Shown here: piece by piece, positions 35,049-43,353 of the stretch
Layout: each line of letters opens with the position of its first letter
Numbering within the stretch: position 1 is the first letter of the stretch
Assembly: GCF_000014225.1 (NCBI RefSeq)
Contig: NC_008228.1
Location: forward strand, 3,844,001 to 3,908,000
Length of the DNA stretch: 64,000 nt
Source: Paraglaciecola sp. T6c
GTDB taxonomy: Bacteria; Pseudomonadota; Gammaproteobacteria; Enterobacterales; Alteromonadaceae
Direction: 5' to 3'
Notes under the pieces: generated by a model
What the model was told of the DNA's origin: nothing
Databases searched by the model: none
The model's input: only the letters and a program-made list of their open reading frames with translations
Position numbers and translations under genes: made by a program

Positions 35049-36239
35049 TTATATATCAATATCTGTCGACGCTGTGATCGCTAAGACAATCCCTAAAATC
35101 ATCACACCGATAATGACCCCGACAATTAAAATAGCGATAGGTTCCATCAGTGTGAGCACTTGCTTCATACGTCTTTTACAGGCGGTATCATGTAGTGTCG
35201 CCACCGCCGTTAGCATTTTACCTAATTGACCCGTTCTATCCCCTACTGAGACTAGATTAAGTGAAGTTGAAGGCACCAAGCGAGAGCGCTCAAGAGCATC
35301 CGTAAATGCCACCCCTGATTCAACATCACTAACCATGGCCAAGGCACGGCTTTTACGCCGAGTAAAGTCACAGCTTTCTGCCGCAAGTCTTAGGGCCACC
35401 ACAAGATTCACCCGCGCTTGTAGCATAGCAGCACACAACGACGCCCAGCGCGCCGCGTCTTGCTCTGCCAGCCATGGACCAATCACAGGCAGCTCTAGCG
35501 CGGTGTCCATTAGCCAGCGCTGTACCGATGGGTTCATGAATATCGACGCTATCAGTATTACGATGCCAACGATAAAAGCTAACACTGTATAGGGTGAGTC
35601 ATTTACTGCTTGACCGGCAGTTAAGACTAAATAAGCCAGCGCAGGGAGCTCTTTTTCACCGTCCAATAAATGGCTAAACTTAGGTACCACAGCAAAAAAG
35701 ATAATCAGCATGGCGGCAAGGCCTGAGCCAATAAGCACTAACGGGTACGTCAATGCACCGCGAACGTCGTTTTTAATCGCTTGCTCATAATTCAATTGCT
35801 CAGATGCATTTGTGAGAGCAATGGGTAGCTGCCCGCCTAATTCACCTGCGCTAACAAGATGAGCAACATATTGAGGAAAAGGTAAACCAGAAGCCATGAG
35901 CGCCGCCGATAAGCTTTCGCCGCCTTCTATTCGACTGGCCATGAGCATAAAGCCTTTGGCCAAATTGGGGTGTTCTTTATTTTGTCCAAGGGCTTTGATA
36001 GCATCGATTAACGCCACCCCAGAAGAAGTCAGCGTGGCCAACTCTTGTAGCGGTATGACTAGATCAGTAACTTTTACCCGGCGACTGCTTTTGACCAGCG
36101 GTTGCGCCGCTTCAACGGAAAACACCTCGATGCGTTGTTCTGCGAGTTTACGCACAGCGTCTTGCTGACTTACCGCGTCAATCTCGCCTGAGATTGGCTG
36201 CTTAGACGCGATTTCTAACCCAGAATAGTTAAATTTCAC
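35049..36239 (-). CDS. gspF: Type II secretion inner-membrane platform protein GspF
   Basis: This protein of about 396 aa fits the GspF/PilC family. It opens with Lys-Phe-Asn-Tyr-Ser-Gly-Leu and Ile-Ser-Gly-Glu-Ile, then has two repeated T2SSF domains, each with the Gly-Glu-Ser-Leu or Gly-Val-Ala-Phe type motif, and three hydrophobic helices. The C-terminal domain ends in Met-Glu-Pro-Ile-Ala-Ile-Leu followed by the last helix, as expected. The start chosen is GTG at 36239 in a GTGA overlap with the gspE stop; an earlier in-frame GTG at 36263 exists. GspF couples the GspE ATPase to pseudopilus assembly. Confidence 0.88.
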   Translation of the reverse strand: MKFNYSGLEIASKQPISGEIDAVSQQDAVRKLAEQRIEVFSVEAAQPLVKSSRRVKVTDLVIPLQELATLTSSGVALIDAIKALGQNKEHPNLAKGFMLMASRIEGGESLSAALMASGLPFPQYVAHLVSAGELGGQLPIALTNASEQLNYEQAIKNDVRGALTYPLVLIGSGLAAMLIIFFAVVPKFSHLLDGEKELPALAYLVLTAGQAVNDSPYTVLAFIVGIVILIASIFMNPSVQRWLMDTALELPVIGPWLAEQDAARWASLCAAMLQARVNLVVALRLAAESCDFTRRKSRALAMVSDVESGVAFTDALERSRLVPSTSLNLVSVGDRTGQLGKMLTAVATLHDTACKRRMKQVLTLMEPIAILIVGVIIGVMILGIVLAITASTDIDI

Positions 36240-37921
36240 AACTCGCTCTCTTCCACACTGCACACGCGCAACACTTCTTCAACGCTGGTCACCCCGCGAG
36301 ACGCTTTTAATAAACCATCATCCAACAAGGAGCGACTACCTGAACGTCGCGCTAATGCCCGTATTTCAGATAATGGTGCACTGTGAGTAATTAAATCGCG
36401 CATGGCTGAGCTCACAGGCACCAACTCGTATACCCCCATTCGACCACGATAGCCGCGCCCTTGACACAGCTTACAACCAACGGGTTTGCGCCAGTCGCCC
36501 TGGTTTAATTTTTCATCGAGAAAGGTAGGCGCTTCGGTGGGCTCGCTGCAATGGGAGCACAGTTTACGCACTAGGCGCTGGGCTTGTACTCCTTGTATAG
36601 TGGCCGCCACCATGAAAGGCTCAACGCCAATGTCCGTCAAGCGTGGAAATACTGAACAAGCATCATTGGTATGCAAAGTAGACAACACCAAATGGCCAGT
36701 CAGTGAAGATTGCACCGCGATATCGGCGGTTTCTTTATCACGAATTTCCCCTACCATGATCACATCAGGATCTTGACGTAAAAACGTCCGCAACGCTCGA
36801 GCAAATGTATAGCCAATGTCTGGCCTTGCTTGTACCTGCGTGATGCCATCAAGTTGATATTCTACCGGGTCCTCAACGGTGACAATTTTCTCGGCGCCTG
36901 TTTTAATGTCTGATAGCAACCCATACAAGGTGGTAGATTTACCCGAGCCTGTTGGTCCGGTCACTAAAACAATACCGTTGTTAAGCTCACCCCACTCACG
37001 TATCAACGCCAAGTGGTCAGATTCAAATCCTAAGATGTCGAGAGACAGTTCATCGCGTTTCTTAGGCAATAAACGCATTACAATAGACTCGCCATGTACA
37101 TCTGGTGCGGTGGACACCCTCACATCAAACTCTTTGTTGCTGGCACGCACTGTAAAGCGGCCATCCTGCGGTAAACGTCGCTCGGCAATGTCTAATTGTG
37201 CTAAAAGCTTAATCCGTGATGCAATGGCTGGAAATCGCGCCATGGGTTGTTGCATAAATTCCACCATACGTCCATCAACCCGAAAGCGCACAAGCATATT
37301 TTTTGAACTTGCCTCAATATGAATGTCTGACGATTCTGCCTGCACTGCCCGCTCAACGATACTATTGACAAGGTTAATCACTGGGGCTTCTTCGGCTAAG
37401 GCGGCAATGTCAGTGGAGGCGTTGCCAAATAATTCCGAAACAGCTCTTTCTCGAGAGGCATCATCGGTAATAGCGGCAGCCATAGCAGGCGTCAGTAACT
37501 TACACGTCACAGTGCTCTGGCCTGCAACGTCTTTAATCACTGATAATGGGAATTGGGCCACGGGATCATCAGTATAGACATCTATTATCGACTCGTTCAC
37601 TACTGGAAATATTGAATGGTCTAAACACCAGTCAATACTCAACCCTAAGCTAACACTTGCAGCAAGCACTTGTTCTGCGTGTGGGCATTCAGAAACTTGA
37701 CTGACTAATGGCCACTGAATAATCTCGCTTATTGCACTGAAAACGGTGTCTTCACCACACAAGCCAAGTCTAGATGTGGCTGATGCTAAAGAGCAATTTA
37801 ACTCTTTTGCCGTAGAATGTGCTAAACGCACATCGGCTTCGCTTAATGGCACCGATTGGGCAAGATACTGCATTAAGTTATCACCCAAAGAGGTAGGGTC
37901 GATATGAAGTTTACTGATCAA
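36236..37921 (-). CDS. gspE: Type II secretion ATPase GspE
   Basis: This 561-aa ATPase has an N1E-like N-terminal domain, a Walker A Gly-Pro-Thr-Gly-Ser-Gly-Lys-Ser-Thr, an Asp box, a Walker B Gly-Glu-Ile-Arg-Asp-Lys-Glu-Thr-Ala, a His box (Leu-Ser-Thr-Leu-His-Thr-Asn-Asp) and the CysX2Cys...CysX2Cys zinc element typical of GspE. It powers pseudopilus growth from the cytoplasmic face. The start is TTG with AAGG upstream. It is the first gene of the minus-strand arm and diverges from the gspL-like gene, unlike canonical gsp operons where all genes share one strand. Confidence 0.92.
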   Translation of the reverse strand: MISKLHIDPTSLGDNLMQYLAQSVPLSEADVRLAHSTAKELNCSLASATSRLGLCGEDTVFSAISEIIQWPLVSQVSECPHAEQVLAASVSLGLSIDWCLDHSIFPVVNESIIDVYTDDPVAQFPLSVIKDVAGQSTVTCKLLTPAMAAAITDDASRERAVSELFGNASTDIAALAEEAPVINLVNSIVERAVQAESSDIHIEASSKNMLVRFRVDGRMVEFMQQPMARFPAIASRIKLLAQLDIAERRLPQDGRFTVRASNKEFDVRVSTAPDVHGESIVMRLLPKKRDELSLDILGFESDHLALIREWGELNNGIVLVTGPTGSGKSTTLYGLLSDIKTGAEKIVTVEDPVEYQLDGITQVQARPDIGYTFARALRTFLRQDPDVIMVGEIRDKETADIAVQSSLTGHLVLSTLHTNDACSVFPRLTDIGVEPFMVAATIQGVQAQRLVRKLCSHCSEPTEAPTFLDEKLNQGDWRKPVGCKLCQGRGYRGRMGVYELVPVSSAMRDLITHSAPLSEIRALARRSGSRSLLDDGLLKASRGVTSVEEVLRVCSVEESEL

Positions 37922-38019
37922 ATGAATGCCTTGTACTTGTTGTATAACGCGCTTTCGAGGGTTTATACATTTCTGAACGCTGTAAAGTGATATTCGAGCT
38001 AAAAAACCGAAGTAGTCAT

Positions 38020-38043
38020 TAACCTATTGACACCAATAGGTTA
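38020..38043. promoter_or_regulatory. Perfect 10-bp inverted repeat between the two T2SS arms, candidate operator
   Basis: TAACCTATTG (38020-38029) and CAATAGGTTA (38034-38043) form a perfect inverted repeat with a 4-bp ACAC centre in the 159-bp gap between gspE (minus) and the gspL-like gene (plus). The right half and centre also contain TTGACA, a consensus -35 box. The symmetry, lack of a U-tract and divergent location fit a regulator-binding site controlling both arms. Confidence 0.55.
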
Positions 38044-38080
38044 TATTACACCACAAAAATAGTATTAATGAAGTTCTTTT

Positions 38081-39031
38081 ATGTTGGTATTCAACCACTC
38101 AAGTAAGCAAATACAAAAACAATTCGAAAACATGCTAGCTAGGGTTGATCAATTCATTTGGCCAGCCACAAAAACGTCAGATGCTGAAACTAAAGCGTTC
38201 TTTGTGTTTAAACCCTACCCTAAGCAACTAAAACGCAATCAAATAGAGCAATGGGCATTGCTGCAATCTGCCGCACTTTCCCCTTTCGTCAATGGGGACA
38301 GCTATCAATATTTAAGCAAAGCCGGTTTACACCTTTGGGTTTGTCAAAATCGTTTCCACGGTATACCTGAGACTGCGATGCAAACGGTGCTCGCCGATGG
38401 AGAGCACGTCATTGTTGGTAAAAATATGCATTACCAACAAACTTGGCATAGTGGTTTATTAATCGCTTGTGATACCGTTCCTAATGGCGCGATAGAGAAT
38501 ACGTTGAATGCAAAAGAGCCTCTTAGGATAGATAAACGAAAACCTTGGGCAGTAAACAGGCAAATAGAACAACAGTTAAAAAAGCCGACTGTTTGGCTTG
38601 CCATTGCCTGTTTTATGAGTTTATGCGTGGCGGTGTGGCAAGGAGCGGCTTATGTGACCTTGAATGTACAGCAAATGAATGCAGAGAAAGACATCAGTGA
38701 GCTGCAAGACAGGTTAGGCGAGCAACTCGCACAAAAAAGCCAGTTACAGAGTCAACAAGAAGGGCTGTTATTATTGCAAAGGTGGCACAGCAAATTCGGT
38801 TTTTTACCGGAAACATTGGCTGCACTTGCCAGTAAAATAAACCAACAAGGCGAATGGGAAGCAAACGTTATAACATGGCAAAACCGCACCATGACACTTG
38901 AAATTTCCGCCAGTAATTTAGATATAGCCTCTTTGGTCAATGAGCTAGAACAGTCTGAATCTCTGACCCAAATTAATATTCGCCCCCATGCCAAAGAAAA
39001 TACTTGGGTGTTAGAGGCCAGCGTAAAATGA
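38081..39031 (+). CDS. GspL/PilN-like assembly-platform protein of the divergent T2SS
   Basis: This 316-aa protein has one transmembrane helix at about residues 173-190, a coiled-coil stretch rich in Gln and Glu after it (about 198-225), and a C-terminal ferredoxin-like domain ending Ile-Arg-Pro-His-Ala. This is the architecture of GspL or of a PilM-PilN-type protein. The N-terminal 165 residues are shorter than the cytoplasmic domain of classical GspL (about 400 aa in total). Position before the GspM-, GspC- and GspD-like genes supports a role in linking GspE to the membrane. It overlaps the next gene in ATGA. Confidence 0.66.
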   Translation: MLVFNHSSKQIQKQFENMLARVDQFIWPATKTSDAETKAFFVFKPYPKQLKRNQIEQWALLQSAALSPFVNGDSYQYLSKAGLHLWVCQNRFHGIPETAMQTVLADGEHVIVGKNMHYQQTWHSGLLIACDTVPNGAIENTLNAKEPLRIDKRKPWAVNRQIEQQLKKPTVWLAIACFMSLCVAVWQGAAYVTLNVQQMNAEKDISELQDRLGEQLAQKSQLQSQQEGLLLLQRWHSKFGFLPETLAALASKINQQGEWEANVITWQNRTMTLEISASNLDIASLVNELEQSESLTQINIRPHAKENTWVLEASVK

Positions 39032-39609
39032 CACAAATACAAAAATTAGCGAAAAGTCAGTTGATTACTGAATACCAACAAAATAAACGTTTGCAGTGGA
39101 TGGTGCTACTCATTATTTGTATTCTTGCCATATCGCTGTTGAAGCAATTTTCCGACAAGATAGGCCTACAAAGCAATCAAACCCAAAGTCAACTCGACTT
39201 ACTGGCTAGATTAGAGAAAACAGCGCAGCATACTATTGATGGAAACATCATTACGTCTATCAATCGTCGTTACTCAGAATGGTTGGAGTCTCTGCCTAGT
39301 GCAGCATCTGCAAGTGTTGCTGAAGCACAAGCGCTAACGGAAATAGAACAAAACATCGGAAAATTACTGAAACGTAAACGCCTTAATCTGTTGGGTTCTG
39401 AACAATTGGCTGGCAGCAAACAGGTTATTTGGCAAGTAAGAGTTGAAATAGCAGGGCAGCTCGATGAACTAAACCTGATAGAACTGTTAACACACTTTGA
39501 CAACACAGATAAACATGCCAGAATCGCCTCTTTTCAATACAGTCCTAAAACCTCTAACAGCATAAATTTGGTGATCGACGTGATTTATAAAAGGGCAAAC
39601 AATGCCTAA
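39028..39609 (+). CDS. GspM/PilO-like assembly-platform protein
   Basis: This 193-aa protein has one N-terminal transmembrane helix (about residues 22-41), a coiled-coil region and a C-terminal ferredoxin-like domain, the GspM/PilO layout. ATG at 39028 overlaps the stop of the GspL-like gene (ATGA), and the frame also extends eight codons upstream. It overlaps the following gene by 8 bp. No strong family motif is present, so the assignment rests on topology, length and order. Confidence 0.66.
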   Translation: MTQIQKLAKSQLITEYQQNKRLQWMVLLIICILAISLLKQFSDKIGLQSNQTQSQLDLLARLEKTAQHTIDGNIITSINRRYSEWLESLPSAASASVAEAQALTEIEQNIGKLLKRKRLNLLGSEQLAGSKQVIWQVRVEIAGQLDELNLIELLTHFDNTDKHARIASFQYSPKTSNSINLVIDVIYKRANNA

Positions 39610-40063
39610 GCAGCTTTTATTACTATCAGTGCTGGTACTGTGCTTTTGCGCGATTATCTCGCCGCTGATGAATTTCCAATCTGCTGGCTCAACGAAAGGC
39701 CCTCGAGAGTTTACTCTGTCTGATAGTGAAACCTTTAATCAAATAGATTGGGTTGATGTCTTATCCCAGATACCGCAGTACCAAAAAAAAGTCTCTTTTG
39801 ATGCTGACTCAGTTACAACGACTTCTTCCCCAGAGGTAAAAATATCAGATGGCATCGTGGTTGGTATCGTCGTCGGTGAGCCTGCTTCCATTTTACTTTA
39901 TGCAAATAGTATGGAGTCATTGGAGCCACTTCAGCTCCGGGTCGGAGAAGGCTGGTTGAAGGGCTGGATCATAGAAGCGATTAATGCGGATACCGTAGAG
40001 TGGGTGAATACTGACACTCAACAGACTTATACCCAGATGTTATTCAATTATTCAGATTCTTGA
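39602..40063 (+). CDS. Short GspC-like protein with an HR domain but no PDZ domain
   Basis: This 153-aa protein has an N-terminal signal-anchor helix (about residues 5-25), then a periplasmic region ending with Leu-Arg-Val-Gly-Glu-Gly-Trp, Trp-Ile-Ile-Glu-Ala-Ile-Asn-Ala-Asp-Thr-Val-Glu-Trp, as in the homology region of GspC or in PilP-like proteins that bind the secretin. It is about half the length of GspC (about 270-300 aa) and lacks the PDZ or coiled-coil domain used for substrate recognition. It starts within the end of the GspM-like gene and precedes gspD by 42 bp. Confidence 0.66.
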   Translation: MPKQLLLLSVLVLCFCAIISPLMNFQSAGSTKGPREFTLSDSETFNQIDWVDVLSQIPQYQKKVSFDADSVTTTSSPEVKISDGIVVGIVVGEPASILLYANSMESLEPLQLRVGEGWLKGWIIEAINADTVEWVNTDTQQTYTQMLFNYSDS

Positions 40064-40105
40064 TAACAATACCGAATAATAGCAAAGCGTAGGATCAAAT
40101 AATTC

Positions 40106-42241
40106 ATGTTTTTCAAATACCCCATTACTTTTCACGGCTGTAATAGGCAGTTGAGTCTCGCACTCATCACGGCTTGCCTAGCAAGTTGCGCTAACTTGAA
40201 AGGAGCAGGATATGAGGCAGCCCAACAAGATGACGTTATATTCAGCCAACCCATGCGCCCTCCGAAGACGCTACCAGATTCAGATGTATATGTGCCATTA
40301 GACAAGACGATCGAAGCTCAAGAAACAATAGACGTTTTAACGGCCCCAAATATCAATTCGAACGTAGCTGCAGTAAAAGCACGTGAAGCTGTTATGCCAG
40401 AATTGAGCAGTGAGCTGGTAAATCGTCTCACCTTCAATAACATGCCAATCCCTGTATACATTAATGAAATTTTTGGTAATCAATTAGGACTCAATTTTGT
40501 TATAGAGCCCAGTTTGAAGAATGCTGAAGACCTTGTCACCATGCGCCTCAATCAAGCGGTAGACCAAAAGAACTTATACGAGCTCGCTACTCAAACATTA
40601 AAGTCTTACGGCGTCACAACATCAATTAAAAACAACGCAATTTTATTCTCATTTTCTGAAAATGCTGGTAATGAAACCCCATTATTAATAAGTGGTCGCA
40701 CTCTACCAGAAGTTCCGTCTAATAGTCGCCCACTTTTTTATGTATATCCTCTTCAGTCTGTTACCACGCCCATGATCCGAAGCTGGCTTTCTCAGATGTT
40801 TCCAAAAAAAGAGCTTGAGATAAAAGAAGATATTTATCAAAACGCTTTGATATTTATTGGCCCGAATCGGGCGATAGAACAAGCCGTAGCCGCAGCAAAA
40901 TTGCTCGACAAACCCGCTATGCAAGACATGTTTAGCCGTATTATTCGACCTACGCTAAGCGACGTAAATGATTTAGCAAATAACCTAGAAAATGTATTGA
41001 AAGCGGAAGGCTATGCAGTTAGGCAATCCGATGGGGCGTCAGCAATTCGTCTATTAGCCTTGAGTTCAGTTAATCAATTAGTGGTATTCGCAAAATCTGA
41101 AAACGTTTTAAACCACGTTATAGATTGGGCTAAAACGTTAGAAACCGAGCAGCATAAAAAAGTTGATAAAGGTTTATTCAGTTACCCTGTGCAGAGTACC
41201 CAAGCTACACATATTGTAGATATATTAAATAGCTTGGGTGTTGCAGACTATAAAAGTAATAATTCAGATAAAAGCAACACAACAAACTCAAATAACTCAG
41301 CTCCTCGCACCTCCAACTATCCCGATGCACTCGAAGAAGATGTAAAAGGACGTTACGCCGTAGATGAGCAATTAAATACAATATTGTACAGTGGTAGTGG
41401 CAAAGATTGGCTGCAGATATTGCCCGTAATAAAGAAACTCGATAAGCCCGCTGCCTCTGTTATGGTTGAAGTAATACTTGCTGAAGTTCAATTAAACGAT
41501 AGTGAAGACACTGGTGTGGAGTGGCTAGCAAACTCATCATTAGGACGTTTTGGGATTACAAGCAGCACCATAGGTGGTCTAGGGCTTGGCGCCAGCGGCT
41601 TTAATATGACGTTAGACAGTGCGGGACAGACTCGAGCCATGTTGAATCTGTTTTATAAAAACGAGAAGGCCAATATACGTTCCAGGCCAAGGTTAATGGT
41701 AAAAAGTGGTGGTGAAGCGTCGATCGATGTGGGGAATGAAATTCCGGTCATTACCTCCAACAGCCAAAGCACCACAGATTCAGATGCCGTAGTATTACAG
41801 ACCATTTCTTATCGTAAAACGGGCGTATTGTTAGAGGTAAAGCCAACTGTACACGCTTCAGGCTTTGTAGACATTGAAATTACTCAAGAGTTGAGTGAAG
41901 CCACTGAAACCTCATCGAGTGATATCGATTCCCCTACTATCTTGAACAGAAAAATCAGTACCACGGTTACTTTAAGGGATGGAGGTTCAGTGCTACTTGG
42001 TGGTCTTATTTCCTCCACGACAAGTACAGGTACTCAAGGGGTACCAATATTAGGTAGATTACCAATGATTGGTAAGTTGTTCAGTACAGATTCAAATGCC
42101 CAGGATAGAACTGAGCTGATGATTATGATTATTCCGTATATTCTAAATTCACCTGATGAAGCAGAACAGTTAACAGATGAGCTACAAAAAGCCAGAATTG
42201 ATAAGTTGTCTGATGGCATGGTAGGTAAAAAGCGGCCTTAA
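40106..42241 (+). CDS. gspD: Type II secretion secretin GspD
   Basis: This 711-aa protein is a lipoprotein-type secretin: Ala-Cys-Leu-Ala-Ser-Cys-Ala forms a lipobox near residue 28. N0-N3-type domains span about residues 105-430, with an Asn/Ser-rich low-complexity loop near 390-405 as in GspD N3 loops. The C-terminal secretin domain (about 445-690) has Val-Pro-Ile-Leu-Gly-Arg-Leu-Pro-Met-Ile-Gly-Lys-Leu-Phe. It forms the outer-membrane channel. Lipidation may let it insert without a pilotin; no GspS gene is seen. A terminator follows at 42301-42343. Confidence 0.92.
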   Translation: MFFKYPITFHGCNRQLSLALITACLASCANLKGAGYEAAQQDDVIFSQPMRPPKTLPDSDVYVPLDKTIEAQETIDVLTAPNINSNVAAVKAREAVMPELSSELVNRLTFNNMPIPVYINEIFGNQLGLNFVIEPSLKNAEDLVTMRLNQAVDQKNLYELATQTLKSYGVTTSIKNNAILFSFSENAGNETPLLISGRTLPEVPSNSRPLFYVYPLQSVTTPMIRSWLSQMFPKKELEIKEDIYQNALIFIGPNRAIEQAVAAAKLLDKPAMQDMFSRIIRPTLSDVNDLANNLENVLKAEGYAVRQSDGASAIRLLALSSVNQLVVFAKSENVLNHVIDWAKTLETEQHKKVDKGLFSYPVQSTQATHIVDILNSLGVADYKSNNSDKSNTTNSNNSAPRTSNYPDALEEDVKGRYAVDEQLNTILYSGSGKDWLQILPVIKKLDKPAASVMVEVILAEVQLNDSEDTGVEWLANSSLGRFGITSSTIGGLGLGASGFNMTLDSAGQTRAMLNLFYKNEKANIRSRPRLMVKSGGEASIDVGNEIPVITSNSQSTTDSDAVVLQTISYRKTGVLLEVKPTVHASGFVDIEITQELSEATETSSSDIDSPTILNRKISTTVTLRDGGSVLLGGLISSTTSTGTQGVPILGRLPMIGKLFSTDSNAQDRTELMIMIIPYILNSPDEAEQLTDELQKARIDKLSDGMVGKKRP

Positions 42242-42300
42242 ATTAAGGTGGCTTGTAAATTAGCGCTTATTACTAATTAACCCTGACAATATAAATAATT

Positions 42301-42343
42301 AAAAAAGCCCTAGTGCATGATGATCTATGTGCTAAGGCTTTTA
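42301..42343. terminator. Bidirectional terminator between gspD and a convergent gene
   Basis: AAAAGCC and GGCTTTT arms enclose an imperfect inner stem (TAG..CAT with ATG..CTA), with A-rich and T-rich flanks. It sits between the converging stops at 42241 and 42380 and can serve both genes. Confidence 0.65.
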
Positions 42344-42379
42344 GGACGTATAAAGCTTCTATGAGTTAACACTTTTACA

Positions 42380-42871
42380 TTAGTTGCTGCTTTTTACGAT
42401 GAAATTTTGCGTCACGGTAGGTAGGTTTCCTGTATCCAAATTTTCCACTAAGTAATTTTGTTCTATATCTAATGATGTCGTATTTTTTACACCTTCGCGG
42501 TTTTGAACTTCAAGGTGCAATGGAAATGACACAGACAAGGCTGATAAAACCGATTGCCCACTGTTATTCTGTGAGTCAGCGACATTTCTCGCCATTAATT
42601 CTGGCTTTCCAACACAAGAAATACTGACGAGGTGTGCGCCTTTGTTCTGCCTGTTAAGCTCAATCTCAACATCTTTAATTAAAAACTCAGGAAATTTTGG
42701 ACCTCGGCCTAATACATCCATTACATGCAGAGCCTCTTCTGCACATTCAAATCCGCTGGCTTCGACTGTTTTGCTTTCATGTATGGAAGTGTAAACATCT
42801 GCATCGGCTACACTGGCCAAAAGGGACAATGCCCCAATACACATTTTATTTCTGATTGGGCTTTTTATCAT
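42380..42871 (-). CDS. Secreted protein of unknown function next to gspD
   Basis: I do not recognise this 163-aa protein. It has a signal peptide (about residues 1-25, ending Ala-Asp-Ala) and a mature part with two Cys about 48 residues apart that could form a disulfide. Otherwise it is a mixed alpha/beta soluble domain with Val-Ser-Ile-Ser-Cys-Val-Gly in the middle. It should be periplasmic or secreted. A GGAG lies 12 bp before the ATG. Its place between the T2SS and the capsule export genes suggests an accessory to one of them, but nothing in the sequence proves this. Confidence 0.7.
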   Translation of the reverse strand: MIKSPIRNKMCIGALSLLASVADADVYTSIHESKTVEASGFECAEEALHVMDVLGRGPKFPEFLIKDVEIELNRQNKGAHLVSISCVGKPELMARNVADSQNNSGQSVLSALSVSFPLHLEVQNREGVKNTTSLDIEQNYLVENLDTGNLPTVTQNFIVKSSN

Positions 42872-43018
42872 AGGGCTATAAGACTCCGTAACATAAGTAT
42901 TAAATTAATGTGAAGGCATTAAGTAGACGATATAAATAAGTCTGTATTTATCTGTTTCAATGGTGTTGGCTAACATATTTGTCAATTATCACCAGGACAA
43001 TACACACGTAATTTTACA

Positions 43019-43041
43019 TCACTAGATGGGTTAGCTAGTGA
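43019..43041. other. Hairpin in the long non-coding gap
   Basis: TCACTAG (43019-43025) and CTAGTGA (43035-43041) form a perfect 7-bp stem with a 9-nt loop. It lies in the 482-bp stretch from 42872 to 43353 that has no convincing gene; a short plus-strand frame starting with GTG at 43038 shows no ribosome-binding site or family features and is not called. Confidence 0.4.
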
Positions 43042-43124
43042 CAAGCGCACACACCATAAACACGACGAATTATCAAAACCTTGAGCTAGGCAAAAACCCT
43101 CCTATCGCAGTTTCAAGAGCTGAC

Positions 43125-43193
43125 AAGGGCCAAGCCAAAATGTTTCCATACGTCCTTGAGGCTCTGTTGCGGCCCTTTTTTAGACAAAGAGCC
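43125..43193 (+). other. Terminator-like structure with competing pairings in the gap between the T2SS and capsule export genes
   Basis: AAGGGCC (43125-43131) pairs with GGCCCTT (43171-43177), followed by a run of T to 43181, as in an intrinsic terminator with a long loop. Inside it GGCTCT (43160-43165) can pair either with AAGCC upstream or with AGAGCC downstream (43188-43193), and the latter would break the terminator. No plus-strand gene precedes it within the gap, so it may end a small RNA or form part of a regulatory leader. This is a structural reading only. Confidence 0.4.
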
Positions 43194-43353
43194 TGCAAGA
43201 CTACAGTACGATTAAAGTTCTGGCATATAAATTAAACTTCAATAAGCAAAAACAAGCCGCGCAAATAGTTAACGTTGTCGATACAAAATGCCGCAAATGA
43301 GTGGTACTTTTAACGCTAGCATTTTGCTTGGTACAACCTAACTACAACGCTGC

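Noticed and set aside
35335-37577. Several plus-strand frames of 84-147 codons opposite gspF and gspE
   Set aside because: They are antisense shadows of strongly supported T2SS genes and show no independent motifs or translation signals.
43038-43235. A 65-codon plus-strand frame in the gap before kpsE
   Set aside because: It starts with GTG inside a hairpin, has no ribosome-binding site, no recognisable domain and overlaps the terminator-like structure; it looks non-coding.
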